From assembly GCA_029215795.1 (NCBI GenBank), contig JARDYH010000001.1, forward strand, positions 352,866,154-352,930,153: DNA of 64,000 nucleotides, read 5' to 3'. The notes beneath the pieces were generated by a model that ran no database searches, had not been told where the DNA came from, and saw nothing but the letters and a program-made list of their open reading frames with translations. Shown in pieces: positions 11,594 to 23,956 of the stretch (position 1 is the stretch's first letter; each line of letters begins with the position of its first letter). Position numbers and translations under genes: made by a program. Origin of the DNA: Anniella stebbinsi (lineage: Eukaryota > Chordata > Lepidosauria > Squamata > Anniellidae).

Positions 11594-12189
11594 GACTTGA
11601 ACTATCAAGCTTAGTAGAGCATATGAGAGAAAATCAACAGGATCATCAAAAGGTTAGAATTCATAGACAAATTGTTTGTGCAAAATATTACAGCTGCAGC
11701 CACGGCATGCTGTTACCTTGCTCTGGTGGCTTCCAGGAAACTGTGCCAAATAAATGGCCTAACTAGATATTACAGGGGACGCATGCAACTCATGTCTTCC
11801 CTAGGTATCTCACTGGTAACATCTAGTAAGAGAGAGAAAAAGAGAAGACATGACTCTACTGTCAGCGTTTCCTCTCTCATGCTGCAGCTCATTGGTAGAT
11901 CCCTTCAGGGTACAAGAAATGATGGATGCTATGACTTTGCATCACTCACCTTTTGCTAGATGGTATTGGGGGAAGATGTCAGATGTGGGTCATGCTTCTC
12001 ATAGGTGGTGGCAGTAGTGGGGAGAGAAAATCCCCCATACATGGCATCCCACAATCAGAGATACACTGCCTTTGATCATGGAGGTTCTATGACCTGTCTT
12101 CCGTTCATTTATTTAATCTCCTTTGAAATGTTATGCTAGCAGCCAGCATCGCATATTCTGGTGTTTGAGACTCAGATCCCTGAAGTAAT
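11594..12189. other. No gene seen
   Basis: A 95-codon plus-strand frame (11672-11959) shows no domain. No repeat is recognised. Confidence 0.45.
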
Positions 12190-12545
12190 GCCTGCCTCGT
12201 GTCTTACCAGCTGCAGAGGAGGCTTTTCTCAAGATGCCTTCTACTCATTGTATGACAACTATGGGAAGAGCCTTCTCTGTTGTGGCACCCATTTCTGGAA
12301 CACCCTTGTGATGGAGGTGTGACTGGCACTGAACTTTGCAATCATTTTTACAACAGGTCAAAATGTTTCTACTTACCTGGGCATTTTAAGCTGGTCAGTT
12401 TTTAACTGCCTTTTATTGCTGTTTCAGGATGATTGTATTTTATTTTTATTGCATTTTACGGGTGTATGACAATTGTTTTGGTTATGATTATTGTTCACCA
12501 CCCTTATATCTTTTGATAAAGGGTGGTTTATGAGTATACAAATAC
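12190..12545 (+). mobile_element. Decayed LINE 3' end (L2-like)
   Basis: AGAGCCTTCTCTGTTGTGGC then CACCCATTTCTGGAACACCC encodes the remnant of the FSVVAPxxWN motif. It is followed by CAGGTCAAAATGTTTCTAC and TTTTATTGCATTTTACGG and ends near TAAAGGGTGGTTTATGAG. A sister copy lies at 13890. Confidence 0.6.
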
Positions 12546-12724
12546 ATATGTATATATGAATGTTGTGGAAATTAATTCCTATCTTAATTAGGCACTGTGT
12601 GACGTGTTACTTCCTCTGGTTTGTCAGAATTTACCCCCTTCCTTGGGTGAATGAATGGATTTCCCCTTCACTCCTTTCCCATTTGTAATCTTGTACATCC
12701 CCATCTTATCCCTCCCTTAGCAAT

Positions 12725-12803
12725 ACCACCTTGTGTGTGTTCTCAGAAGTAGACCCCATTCAATGGGACCTACTCCCAGATAAGTGTGTATAGGATTGCA
12801 GTC
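12725..12803 (+). repeat. Short squamate interspersed repeat (ACTCCCAGATAAGTG type)
   Basis: AGAAGTAGACCCCATTCAATG, CTACTCCCAGATAAGTGTG and TATAGGATTGCAGTC form a widespread squamate repeat unit. Weaker relatives are near 25862 and 46107. I do not know its family name with certainty. Confidence 0.5.
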
Positions 12804-12806
12804 TTA

Positions 12807-13262
12807 GGGCATGTCTACATCTAAGGGTGTAGAGGGAGGGAGAGGATCACGGAATTACCTGCTTCCACAATCCTCCCCCACCTATCTACACCGCCGCACG
12901 ACGTCCCGGAAGGAAAGAAGGATGTTGCAAGAGTCAGGTTTCTTTAAGGACAAGGCCCCGATCTGCAGGAAAGGTAAATTTAAACAACAACAAAACCCCA
13001 CTCCCAACCCCCCCATCCCATGGATGGAGAAATTGTTTCCCCCCCCCCCCCATCCCCATGGGCACAGAGCCACCCCACATTACTCTGTGCCCATTTTAGG
13101 ACCTAGGACGACAGAAAAAAACATGATATCCCCGGTTTCCATTCTCCCGGGGTTATCTCGGGGTCATCCCTAGGTCATCCCTGGGATCCCCTGTGTGACA
13201 TGTGGATATACAGGGATGACCTAGGGATGACTCCGGGATAAATCCCTGGTGTAGACATGGCC
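12807..13262. mobile_element. Harbinger-like non-autonomous DNA transposon, 456 bp
   Basis: Terminal inverted repeats GGGCATGTCTAC (left) and GTAGACATGGCC (right) are flanked by the trinucleotide TTA on both sides (12804-12806 and 13263-13265). That is the usual 3 bp duplication of PIF/Harbinger elements. The interior is CpG-bearing with C-runs and contains a strong hairpin at about 13154-13240. It has no transposase frame; the 120-codon frame inside crosses C-homopolymers. A shorter relative is cut by the window end at 63869. Confidence 0.7.
13160..13234. repeat. Internal inverted repeat (hairpin) of the transposon
   Basis: The arm at 13160-13183 (GGGGTCATCCCTAGGTCATC...) and the arm at 13211-13234 (CAGGGATGACCTAGGGATGA...) are reverse complements at about 22 of 24 positions. 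The loop is about 27 bases. Pairing extends a few bases further on both outer sides. Confidence 0.85.
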
Positions 13263-13574
13263 TTAGTCTTTTTTATCTGCATTAAAAACTCATGTACTTC
13301 CTCCAGCACTAAAATATCCTTTTTAGAGACAGGGTGACTAGAACTATAAGCTGTGTTCAGAGGCTGGAGCTGGTTTAGTTCCTCATGGTAGTGATGTGGC
13401 CAATCATATGTTAGACAGTCATGTGGTACTCCTGTGACCCCTATAAAAGATTCCCGGTCATGCTCATGATCAACCAAGGGATTCTAGAGTTCCCTGAATC
13501 CCTGCCTGAAATCCCTCAAGAGCCATCTTCAGGTCCACCTATGGCCTTGAATCCTTATACCTATTTGCAAACTT

Positions 13575-13777
13575 TAGTGCAGACCTGCCAGCTTTTTAAT
13601 GGCCTCCTATTCTCACACCAGTTGCTAGGGAACATGGGTGGGAGGGTGCTATTGCACCATGTCCTGCTTGTGGGTCCTTGGTCGACAGCTGGTTGGCCAC
13701 TGTGTAAACAGAATGCTGGACTAAATGGACCCTTAGACTGATCCAGCATGGCTCTTCTTAGGTTCTTTGATAGCAGT
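13575..13777 (+). mobile_element. CR1 LINE 3' end, plus orientation
   Basis: CACCAGTTGCTAGGGAACATG, CATGTCCTGCTTGTGGGTCC, GGCCACTGTGTAAACAGAATG and GATCCAGCATGGCTCTTCTTA are the CR1 3' end in forward orientation. Truncated to about 200 bp. Confidence 0.8.
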
Positions 13778-13889
13778 TTGAGCGGCAGACTGTAGCTGGT
13801 GGTAATGAAAAGCTTCAGCGGTTGCCTTCTTCAGACCAAGCTGCTGTTAAAGTAAGCCAGGATGTTCTAAGCTACACAGTTGATAGTCC

Positions 13890-14120
13890 TGTCATGGGGA
13901 AGTAGGGAAAGCGCCTTCTCTGTTGTGGCACCCCATTTGTGCAACACCCTCTCCATGGAGGTGCAACTGGTGTCGACCTTGCAATCATTTCAGCACCAGG
14001 TCAAAACGTTTGGTCAGCCTGTTCTCTCCCCTCCCCACCTTTTATTGATGCTTTTTTTTTGTATTCTGTTTTTATCGTATTTCGTGGTTTTATTGCATTT
14101 TTAGCTCTAGTGACAGTTGT
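13890..14120 (+). mobile_element. Decayed LINE 3' end (L2-like)
   Basis: Shares GCGCCTTCTCTGTTGTGGC, ATGGAGGTGCAACTGGTGTC, CAGGTCAAAACGTTTGG and TTTTATTGCATTTTTAGC with the copy at 12190. Both are fragments of one LINE subfamily with the FSVVAP-type C-terminal motif. Confidence 0.6.
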
Positions 14121-15932
14121 GTGTTATGTATGGAACTGCCCCAATCACATAGAAAGGGGGGGGTCAGTTTTAAAAACAGAAGGAGCGCACAAGTGAGGAG
14201 TGCAAAACCCTGTGCCTGTGATTCACAGCTTCTTTCCCCTGGTGCTTTTCTCTTTGGCTGAGTTTCCATCCCAGGCAGTGGTGTAGCGGAGCCAGGGCTC
14301 ACACAGAGGTAGTGCCAGCACTTCTTTATTAGCAGGGATGCTGATGTCATCTGCCACCCCCCTCAGACTTCCCTGTTCAGCTGCAATTCATCTGCACAAT
14401 AGCTGGGGAGATGGATCCCCCCCCCCAAAAAAAAACAATATACTGTTCCTTTTTGTAATGCAGTTTTTTGAGGTGGCGAGATCTTGAATGGGCAATTGAA
14501 ATCCATCACCTTTACAAAAGACCTGCTGGTGGTGATGAAAAACTAAAACATCTGTGTTGAGATGAATAAATATTGCTGCCTGAATTTCTGGACTCTCCTT
14601 GCAGGGCTTGCTACGCCGACTGTCATGAGGAATACCTGCTTGTCAAAATGTACCACTACACCACTGTTCTCAGAAGTGTGCATCATGGGAATAAAGCATT
14701 TGGGAAGAGGGACTACTCAGGGAGGTAAGCCATTGGCAGGAAGAGGAGAGCCATGCCTGCATGTACACCCCTTTTGTTTTAAATTTTGGACCCATTCTTT
14801 TTCTACTGCTGATATTACTTTATTGGCAATGTGCCTGTTTTTTGTTTTTTTTAAAAGACTGTATCATACGGCGTTCTATTTCTTTAGATACTTTCAGATT
14901 GCATTCAGTGGTTCCAATTTCTCTCCAAGCCTGTTGCATCTTTTACAAGAGGAGACTCCCTTTTTGCAGCTCTCGTTGTTAGGAAACCGCCAGGGACAGA
15001 ATAGGGTCACCCATCTTTTTAATGATCCTACATTTTTACACTTCTACAGTGTAGTGGAAATATGTTCAACCCTATCTGCATAAAGTTAACATCCAGGGAA
15101 TATACGGCAAGAAACCTTGCCTTGGTTGCAGGATGCACAATATGAACTCTAAGCTCTTTATCATCTTCACCATGTAGGATCTTTTTCAGAACAGAATAGG
15201 CTGTCAACTACCAGAAAATAGAATACATGATGTGATTTGGTAACTAAAGGTCACTATTTAGCAGAGCTGGCAGAATAATTCATAGAAAATCATCTCCCCC
15301 CCCCCCCCCAATCTTGGAAATTGTCTACAAATGTGTGTATTATTAAAGAATAACAGTGCAAAGATTTGCTTTTTGCACACCTTTGTTGCTCATGTACATT
15401 GCACGGTGTGACTCAGTTTTTTACTTGAATTCAGATCTCAGAATCATATTTCTAGCACGAACACATGGGATTTTGAATTCAAAATATGATCCCCATGTTG
15501 TCGTGCAATATCTGTTTCATATCTGGCAAGGAATCCATTCTTCCCCCCAACAGGACCAGTTTCTGGCATGAAAGGAATATGCAAGCTCTCACATGATAAT
15601 AACGAAATCGACAGTGGTACATAGAGCTAAGCAAAGGCTTCGAAACTTCTTTAACCTAAGGCTAATTCATACACTTGCCATTCTAATTGTGTACATAGTA
15701 TCCAGGACTGCATGCACACATACAATTTTGTGGGTGTACACACATGCAGCCTGATCTCTGTGATTCTTCCCTCTGTATGACACAGCATCATATTTTATCC
15801 CATAGATAAAAGATGTAGAAAACCTTTTAAGTACAGGATGGATGCATATTTGGGTGTCTTTTACAGGCTATTGAATACCAGTGTAACTCACTTTCATGTC
15901 AGGAAAACACCCAAATTGAACTGGATAATAGA

Positions 15933-15933
<1 letters not shown>
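14121..15933. other. Downstream flank, no gene seen
   Basis: Contains G- and C-runs (about 14155-14163, 14419-14427 and 15296-15309). A 173-codon frame (14562-15083) has no domain, ends in AT-rich sequence, and looks like chance over repeat-like DNA. Confidence 0.45.
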
Positions 15934-16003
<70 letters not shown>

Positions 16004-16010
16004 AGGGAGA
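15934..16010. repeat. Compound (TG)n(AG)n(GGGA)n microsatellite
   Basis: A TG-run switches to an AG-run and then to a short GGGA block, all uninterrupted. Likely polymorphic. Confidence 0.95.
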
Positions 16011-16848
16011 CACTATGGAAGTAAAAGAAATAGGTACCAAAAATGTGTTTTAAAACTTTGGGGCGGGGGGTGAATCTTCACATTTAACTCTTATTTTCAA
16101 ACTCATCCCATAATAAGGACATGATTTGGAGACACTGCAGAAATTTGGTTTGTGTGTTGTTGTAGATGTGAACACTAAGGATGACTTGCTGAAATCTGAT
16201 TCTGGGGGGGAAATTCTGAAGTCCGCAAGAGGGTCTGGAGGTTTCCTCTACACCGGTGACTTCTGTTGACCCAAACTGGTGAAATTACTTTTTCATGTAA
16301 TCTCCCTGCTAATGACACATTCAGGTGAATTGTGATAGCTGAAACTGTGTTTAGTGGCAGCTGCATACAACCAGCTGACCAGGGTTAGGGATGTGACACA
16401 TAATTTCAAAAGCCACCACATATCTGATGGCTGTGTGAATCAATCCCCAAGTCCACAACTATTTAAAATCGTGACTTCAAAAACATATTGGTACTTCAGC
16501 ATGTACAAAGTGTAGCAAAGCCTAATTCACATCTTACCTTCTTCAGAAAGTATAACCACCATGTGCTGATATTTTTGTTTGCGACATTTAGAACTGGTGC
16601 ACCCAGGAGCAGGTAGTGTGAAGGCATATGGATGATGTTCCACAAACAATATACTCCTGACTTCTGGGCCACTCATGTGAATCAATAACCCCTGATTCTC
16701 TTACCACCCCACTATATTCATATATCTACCTCAAGCAGCATGCACACACGCGTACAGAGTGCTCTCAATCTCACTGTATTCCCTCTACCATGGTCAGAAT
16801 TCCACCCTTCAGTTTCCAGTGAACTGTTACGGTTCAGCCCATCCTGCC
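16011..16848. other. No gene seen
   Basis: Unique-looking flank ending in the target site of the transposon at 16849. Confidence 0.45.
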
Positions 16849-17168
16849 TAGGCTGACCATATGAAAAGGAGGACAGGGCTCATGTAACTTTAACAGTTGT
16901 AGAGAAAAAGGAATTTCAGCTGGTGTCATTTGTGTACAATTCATACCTGGTGAAATTCCCTCTTCATTACAACAGTTAAAGTTGCAGGGGCCCTGCCTTC
17001 TTTTGTATATGGTCACTCTAGCATAGTGCCTGCAACTTTAACTGTTGTGATAAAGAGGGAATTTCACCAGGAACTAATTGCATACAAATGACACTGGCTG
17101 AAATTCCCTTTTCTCTACTACTGTTAAAGTTCCGTGAGCCCTGTCCTCCTTTTCATATGGTCAGCCTA
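16849..17168. mobile_element. hAT-like foldback MITE, dimeric, 320 bp (copy 1)
   Basis: The outer ends are TAGGCTGACCATATG and its inverse CATATGGTCAGCCTA. The element is flanked by a perfect 8 bp target duplication ATCCTGCC (16841-16848 and 17169-17176), the hAT hallmark. Bases 16849-17020 form a complete 172 bp palindromic unit ending in GGTCACTCTA. Bases 17021-17168 are an inverted second unit that lacks its inner terminal repeat. There is no transposase. Sister copies are at 35512 and 53373, and the monomer is at 55344. Confidence 0.85.
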
Positions 17169-18043
17169 ATCCTGCCTTTATTCCACCACACTCCTTGCCC
17201 AGTTGCTTGGACTTTCTTTAGGTTACTCCTTCATCCCAGTGCTGTTCTTAAGCAGAAGAATTCCTATTGCAGCCAAAGGGCTGCTCCAGAAGTCATCTAC
17301 TAGTAAAGACTGCCTCAGCATCAACAAGTATGCCTGTGCTCCTAACTTTACTAGAAGTAACTGAAGGTAAGATATTAAGAGGTGCTAAGTAATGAGATTG
17401 AACGTGAAGCCCAAGATTGAACCTGGACTAGACCCCTTGCAGTAGAACATGAGTGGTGAACTGCTTTCAGCTCAAGGCCCACGTGCTATTTTGGAGAAAT
17501 AATTGGGGTTGGGGGAGCATTCCAGTAGTGAACAGGGTTGAAAGCAAAAGAGAGGCAGAGCTAAAAGCAATGGGTGGAGACAAGATACAAGAGATACCAG
17601 GATTTGGGGCCTTAAACTCTTGTTGCCAGTAACTAAGCCTTAGGAGAGGCATTTTACCATTTTAGAATTGGGGTGGGGGGGAACTGCGCAAAAGGCTAGA
17701 AACTACCAAATGATTAGTGGTTGTGGAAAAATTGGTGGGACCATAGAAAAGAGGCATGGCCTTCTGTGGAAGCTTGGAGGGTCAGACTAAAACCTCAGGA
17801 GGGCCAGATTTGGCCCCAGGTCTGAGGTTCCTCTCTCCTGCACCAGAAGGAAAAGCTTTGTTCTTTTATTACCTGAGTAATATTTATTACCTTTACCCAA
17901 AGTGGTCAATTTTATCTGCCTGTGCACAAAAGCAAGGGCAGAATAAGTGAACAAGGATTCTGACAAGTAGACTCTTGAAGGTGTGTTCTTATTTTAAATA
18001 CTGCTTTCTCTCTTGTAAGAACATTGTTTTGTCTCAAGTTGAG
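17169..18043. other. No gene seen
   Basis: Mixed flank. Short frames lack domains and no repeat is confidently recognised. Confidence 0.45.
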
Positions 18044-18088
18044 CGGGGGGTTGGACTTGAGGCCCCTTCCAATTCTACTATTCTATGA
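18044..18088 (+). mobile_element. CR1 terminal 3' fragment
   Basis: GGTTGGACTTGAGGCCCCTTC then TTCTACTATTCTATG is the extreme 3' end of CR1 in forward orientation. Only about 45 bp is retained. Confidence 0.65.
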
Positions 18089-18169
18089 ACCCATGGAGAG
18101 ACCCTAACAAGATTCCCCAACCCCACCCATTGCATTGGAACATTATTCTTAAAAAATAAAATAAAATCC

Positions 18170-18830
18170 ATGCTAGTTCGAACTCCTTCCAATTCCAAAT
18201 AAGCAGTGAAGACAATATTTGGAGATCAAGTCAAATGTCCAATTTATTTTTTTTATAACTTGAAACTGGAACAAACGTTGTTTTGAACGAGCGTACAAAT
18301 GAAATGGTAGACACATGCTGAACTCAACAGTGTGACAGTAAGGGGGAAAAGAGGCCAAAAGTCTTGTACAGAGAATAAAAGGAACAATAAATATTTCACT
18401 AAGTGATACTGAAATGACCTCCTGCCATCTCAACATTTTTTATCCATAAAAAAGTGCTCCCATTTTTTTTAAAGGAGCATGAATACCAAGCAATAATAAA
18501 TAGTTCCAAACTTGTTGTAAAAGACAAAACCTCCAAGTAAACAACGAAAGCTCATACAATAAGTAATAGAAAAAGGTAATAAAAATAGTTTGCCTTGCCG
18601 GTACAAATGCAAACAACTGAAATCAACGTTATGTTGCTTTGCAGTTCTAAAATACAAAGAGCACCATAAAATGAGTTTGCCTGTGAAAAACAAAACCTTG
18701 GACTGTATTTTATCAGGACTAGGATGAAATGCTGAACTACAAAGGAAGGGTACAACTATGCTTTCACGTCACATCCTTTAAAAAAAAAAAAAAAAAAAAT
18801 TATCTCACCGGAAATGCATCAACCATTGAC
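18170..18830 (-). other. AT-rich repeat-free block, possible transcript 3' end
   Basis: This block resembles the BCL11B 3' UTR in composition: T-rich on the minus strand, no recognisable repeat, polyadenylation hexamer at its lower edge. An A20 run on the plus strand lies at 18780-18799. It may be a distal UTR segment or an unrelated non-coding transcript. It has no coding support. Confidence 0.3.
18243..18248 (-). promoter_or_regulatory. Possible distal polyadenylation hexamer
   Basis: AATAAA on the minus strand at the lower edge of a second AT-rich, repeat-poor block (18170-18830). If used by BCL11B it would imply a 3' UTR of about 9.4 kb. It could also be the end of an unrelated transcript or a chance match. 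Confidence 0.25.
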
Positions 18831-21029
18831 TATAACTAGAACAGAACTTTGCTGTATGGAGTCATTCTGACTTAACACAGTTAATTTTGCTGATTTTAGC
18901 AGTGTAATAATTGTTATGACAGCAGAGATAACTATGATATGTCTGCCATATTGTGCTTATGGCCTTGTAAAAAGCAGGATTGCTAAAAGCAGGAAGAAAA
19001 GGGCGGGGGTCATCGTGGTTTCACTGAACACAATGTTTGTGCTTTAGAGTGACTTATATTGGGTTCTCAGTGATTCAAGTCACATGATAGGACAGCTGGT
19101 GGTGGTTCAAACCTTACTTCATCCAGAATGAAAAGGGGCTGTGTGGTGCTCATAGTGACAATATGAAACGTGAACTCACTTCATAGTGGAATTAGGTTTG
19201 GACAAAACAGACATCTAGGGATTAAAATTCTATGCCTGATTTAACCAAATCTATCCCCACTGGATTCCCTGGGTAAGGGAAAACAAGAGTTTGTAGAATA
19301 CTGTGGAATATGCCTATAAGAAACTGAGATTGCTCTCTCAAGTTTTTTGTTCATCAGGAATGCATCCAGTGAATTGATCCACAATGAGCCTTATTTTTAA
19401 AGTAACTTTATCCCTAATTTTGAAGAGATGGAATGGGGGAAGGGTTGGTCCAAATTTATTCATTTATTTACAATGTTTGTATACCACTCCACATCCATAG
19501 ATTTTGGTGCGGTGAACAGTAGAACAAAAGTGCCATGTTAAAATAATTCTGTTCTCCAATATGTTTCTATCATTGTAATGGCTCCATGACTTGATATAAT
19601 GGGTTGGATTCAAGCTCATTTCCAATGACACGAGCATTCCCTTAATGGCTCTCCATTCTGGACACTTCTGGCAGAAAACTGATATTCCTCAGTTCCCTAT
19701 CCCACTGCTACCCCCAGCTCCCTCTCCCCTTGGTTCCAGAGGATTCCCCCAACCCTCTGAAGCAGATTTGAGGGGGTGGATAAGGGACTGCAGGGGGAGG
19801 GGGAATTGAAGAAGATCCCTCTGCTCATCCGTGGGAGGCAGATTCTGGATCCACCCCATAATGTGGAGTCCCTCCCCCCGGTTTTGTCGATATTTTTTCA
19901 TACATTGCTACAAGGTCTTTGTTTAAAATTATCACTAGAACTTCATCACCACTTTGGTATTTTTTCTCCTGCCTGCTTTACCGAATTAAAAAAATAAAAA
20001 GCGGGGGGGGCAGTTCTTGCTTAATGTAGAGGCACAGAATTTCATCCCAGTCCTTCAATATCTGCGAAATTTATGGAATGTACAATTAGGAGTCAACAGC
20101 AGCAAAGCAGACAAAAGAACACAGACTGGCGAAACCTGTACATGGTCCCTTTCTGACAGTGGAGTGGGGAAATGGGATGCGCCTGGACCAAAAAAATTTA
20201 AACTCCAATCCAATTCACAGTTGTACCAACAGAACACTGGTCTTTCTTCTTTTCCCCTCTTTCAAAGCAGCTTCATCTGTAAGCTGTGAAAGGGATGGGG
20301 GAGGAGGTGATCCAGCAAGGGATCCAGATCAGACCCCACTCAAGCAAAGGAGTGCTGTACATAGAAAGCCTTGCAGGATCAGGTGAGCTGAGGTCCGAAT
20401 GCACATTCCCCTAACAGTGAGTTGGCACAATGAGGATTAACAGTGCCAATCACCAGTGATGGTGGGAGGACACTGCCCCTTCTCCCCTCAGTAGATGTCA
20501 GCTCTGTCTAAACCAGTAGCACTGACTATCTCAAGCATACATGTGCAGGATCAGGGCTAGAAAGCTTTCATTTGCCAGGGAAAGCAACCTCCCTGTGTCT
20601 AAAATAAGGGGGCCTCTGTGGAATGTTACATCAAACGTCTTCACAAAAATTGAATTTCATTTAACAACAACAGGTGACAGCCATCCATCCTAGTTCAACT
20701 ATACCTGGGAAGGCCTTGATACAAGGGGTCCAGGCGGCTTTAATGTTATTACTGCCCTGTAGGAACAGCACATTTTTGTAGGCCATTTCTGACAGAAAAA
20801 AATATATATACATACATACATACACACAACTAAAATTGTGAACGAAAAACTCCAAAGAAAACAAAGCCAGATACCCGCCCCCGAAATAATAATAATAAAA
20901 AATAATAACTGTTTTGTTTCTTTTACCCACAGGTCGTCAAACAACCCTTTCATTTTTCCTTCTGTACAATAAGGTCTTGACATACAATATTTTTTTGCAC
21001 TATTTTATCCTGCCAAATTAAAAAAATAT
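18831..21029. other. Region between candidate 3' ends, no gene seen
   Basis: Holds TATTTATTTAC/TATACCACTCC sequence near 19455-19495 that resembles a LINE tail, and a purine/pyrimidine-rich stretch near 19690-19900. There is also a short (ATAC)n run at about 20806-20825 and A-rich sequence to 20910. If the 18.2 kb hexamer is used, this span would be distal UTR. Confidence 0.4.
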
Positions 21030-21053
21030 ATTATGGCAGCCTGTTTGTTTGTT

Positions 21054-21065
21054 TTTATTTTTATT
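21054..21065 (-). promoter_or_regulatory. BCL11B: Paired polyadenylation hexamers, candidate main BCL11B 3' end
   Basis: On the minus strand two AATAAA hexamers lie back to back (21060-21065 and 21054-21059). They come at the end of the dense AT-rich block, about 6.5 kb beyond the stop codon. Cleavage would be expected roughly 10-30 bases further, near 21025-21045. Use is inferred from position only. Confidence 0.45.
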
Positions 21066-23956
21066 TCCAAATTCACTAACAAAAAAGTACATTAAATCCC
21101 TTTAAAAGGACAAGCGTACAGTTAAAAAATTACAAGTTCCAGTAAAAATACAGCAAGTGCCTACATTATATGAATCAACCAATATCAATATCCATTCCAG
21201 AAGAGGGGATGGGGCGGGGGGAGGGGGAAGATAAAAATAGGTACAGGTCAGAAATGTGATTTTTTTTAAATCTGCAAAGCAATAACAATATTAAGCATTT
21301 TTCTACATACTTTTTCTACATGGTGTAGCAGTCACCTTTTAATCCCCAAATACAAGTTTCTATACATTTTTCTTGAAATAAAAATTCAACACCCAAGGCA
21401 GAAAAAAATTTACTAAAACTCAGACTTTACAGTTACAGTGACAAGAACAAATTTATAGACCCACCATTTAAATTTTACTGCAACATTTTCAAGGAAAAAA
21501 GAGAAAAGTTTTTTTTTTCTTTCTGGTTTTGTAAAATGCCCAGGCATTCTCCATTATTACAAATACTGGTCCACTTTTACAGTAATCAAGAAATTTTAAT
21601 ATATATAATATATACTAAAACCCCGTCACCAAAAGAAAACAATATACACATGGCCATTATGGCATTTTAATAACCTATTAAGCAAACTTTGAAAAAAAAA
21701 AGAGAGATTGCTCAAACACACATACACACAATTTTTTTTACCCTTGTATGTATTCAATACTGTAAACGTATTTTAAGACAGAGTGCACTAAATTTAACTT
21801 TTAAAAAAATTAGCCGTTGTTCCTGAATTTTTTTTTCATTCAATGATAACAACTTGCAATTTGTGTCATTTGAGTTTTAATTCAGCAGTAAATCATTTCC
21901 ATTCCATTTCCTAAGCAGCGTTGTCCTGAAAAAAAAGAGAAAGGCTGAGAACAATTCAGCAAATGAATGTCCGAAGTTGTGCTGGATATACATCTTCATT
22001 TGATTGGGTCTTATGGCATTTTCATGTCCACTATCTTCAACCAGGTTTTTTTAAAGTAAATGTGGCTCTTTTGTTTGTTTTTTTAAAACCTAAAGAACAT
22101 ACTTTTCTTGTTCTACTTTTTTTAAAAGTCTTTTCATTTCACAAAAATGTTTGCATTTGTCTCAAGAGACTCAAATAGGAAGATCAGTTTTCAAGGCACT
22201 CACATCAAATTGAATGGCAGTAGAAAAAACTGTCCAATAAATTATTATTTTCTTTATAGTGCCAGTATTGTGAATGCCACGCTTAGCAACACTGACACTT
22301 AATCTCAGATGTCCCCCTTTAGCAGTTTCACCCACCTCTGGGCCAAGCAAAGACAAAGATGCTGTAATTTCTTGTTTAGAAGCCGCTGGTCTTGAATGCA
22401 AACAAAAAGTTTTAAAGTGCGGGTCAACAGAATCAAAATGTGTAACTTTTACAACATTGTTCATTGTCTTGATAGACTAAATTAGGGCAATTCAAATTAT
22501 GCCATATCTATCCAAGATTAACAAAGATGCAAAGAAAGATGGGCAGCTGAGATGAGGGCACCTATTCTGATTGGAAGAGTAAAAGAAAAAAGAGGGATTA
22601 GAGCCATTTATGGACCCACAGTATGCTCACCTGAGAGATACATATGGAAGTCAAAAGCTCGTGAAAATAAGAGACATCCCATTGTTCCACGGGCTTTTAA
22701 TCAACACAATAGCATGTAGAGAAACAGATTTCACAGCCCAGCCAACATACAACAGGCTGAACTGGGAGGAGGGAAAAAGGTTCAAAAGGGTGTTTATACC
22801 TCCCCTAGCAACTGTCCATGCATTTCTCAGAAGAGCCATCTCACACGTGAAGAAACATGTGGCTAAATAAGAGAAAACCAGATAAAGTTATGAATTTTAA
22901 TCTACAATGTTTTGCCTATTCCTTCTCCAAAGGAATGCTATAGGCTGTAGATCTATAGAAGTCTTTCCACTGACTTCACTGACTCCATCAAGGGGTTAAT
23001 CCAATCATTTGCCATGAGAAGGTTCAGAATGAAAAGGGCTGCCAAGTAACAGTTTCAAATCGAAATAACACTGAAGTGATCTGGTGTCTTCAGTAAAATT
23101 CAAAGGGCCTTTCAGCATTCCCAGTGAAGGAGCTTCTATTGTGTTCTATGATGCTATGCAGCCTAATGGAATAAGAGATGTAATATAAACAAAGGATATC
23201 CAGTAATCCTCAAAAATGCATAAAATGCAACTGGAATTGAAGTAGAACTGGCAGGCATGTAGGGAAAATAATTTGTAAATACAAATTTCCAAAAAGAAAA
23301 AAGAAAAATAAGTGAAATTTAGGCAAATAAAAAAATAGAATGTCAAAGCTCTTCCTTAAGTTTTTAAATCAAGAAATTGTGAGTTCTTCCATCTAAAACA
23401 TTGTGTTTATTATGGGCCTCACATTCAGCAATTTCAAATACAGAGAGTTCACTGAATTGGTGTACACTTTCATTTCAATGCCTTTTTAAAAGCTGCAATC
23501 CTCAAACCTTCTTAAAAGACATTTTCTAATTACTTAAATGGCACTATTCTAAAAGGGAGTACTCTGCAGATTTTGGCCTGTTTTCTTTACAATAACACAA
23601 TTGTGCATTATCTGAGAATCTCTGTTTTTGGACTCCAGGCAAGCAACCAGAACAGCAAGCCTTTGTAAACCACCATATCTGGTGGTGGACTACGTTTGGC
23701 TTGACTTTAGTAAGGCAACCAAGAGGGTGTCATGCCAGCTGGTATCTCTTGAATATTGAGTAACGCAAAGTTAGGGACCGAGTAGTCTTGTTAAATCAGG
23801 TGTTCTTAAGGAGTGGCCTTTTTAACATGATATATATAAAAGTTAACCCCTACAGAGATGTTATCCTACATGCAATTATGATTGTGTAGAGGGATGGAGC
23901 AGGACTGTGCCTTCATATCTTTGTTGGCTTCCACCTTCCTTCTGTTGGAGATACAT

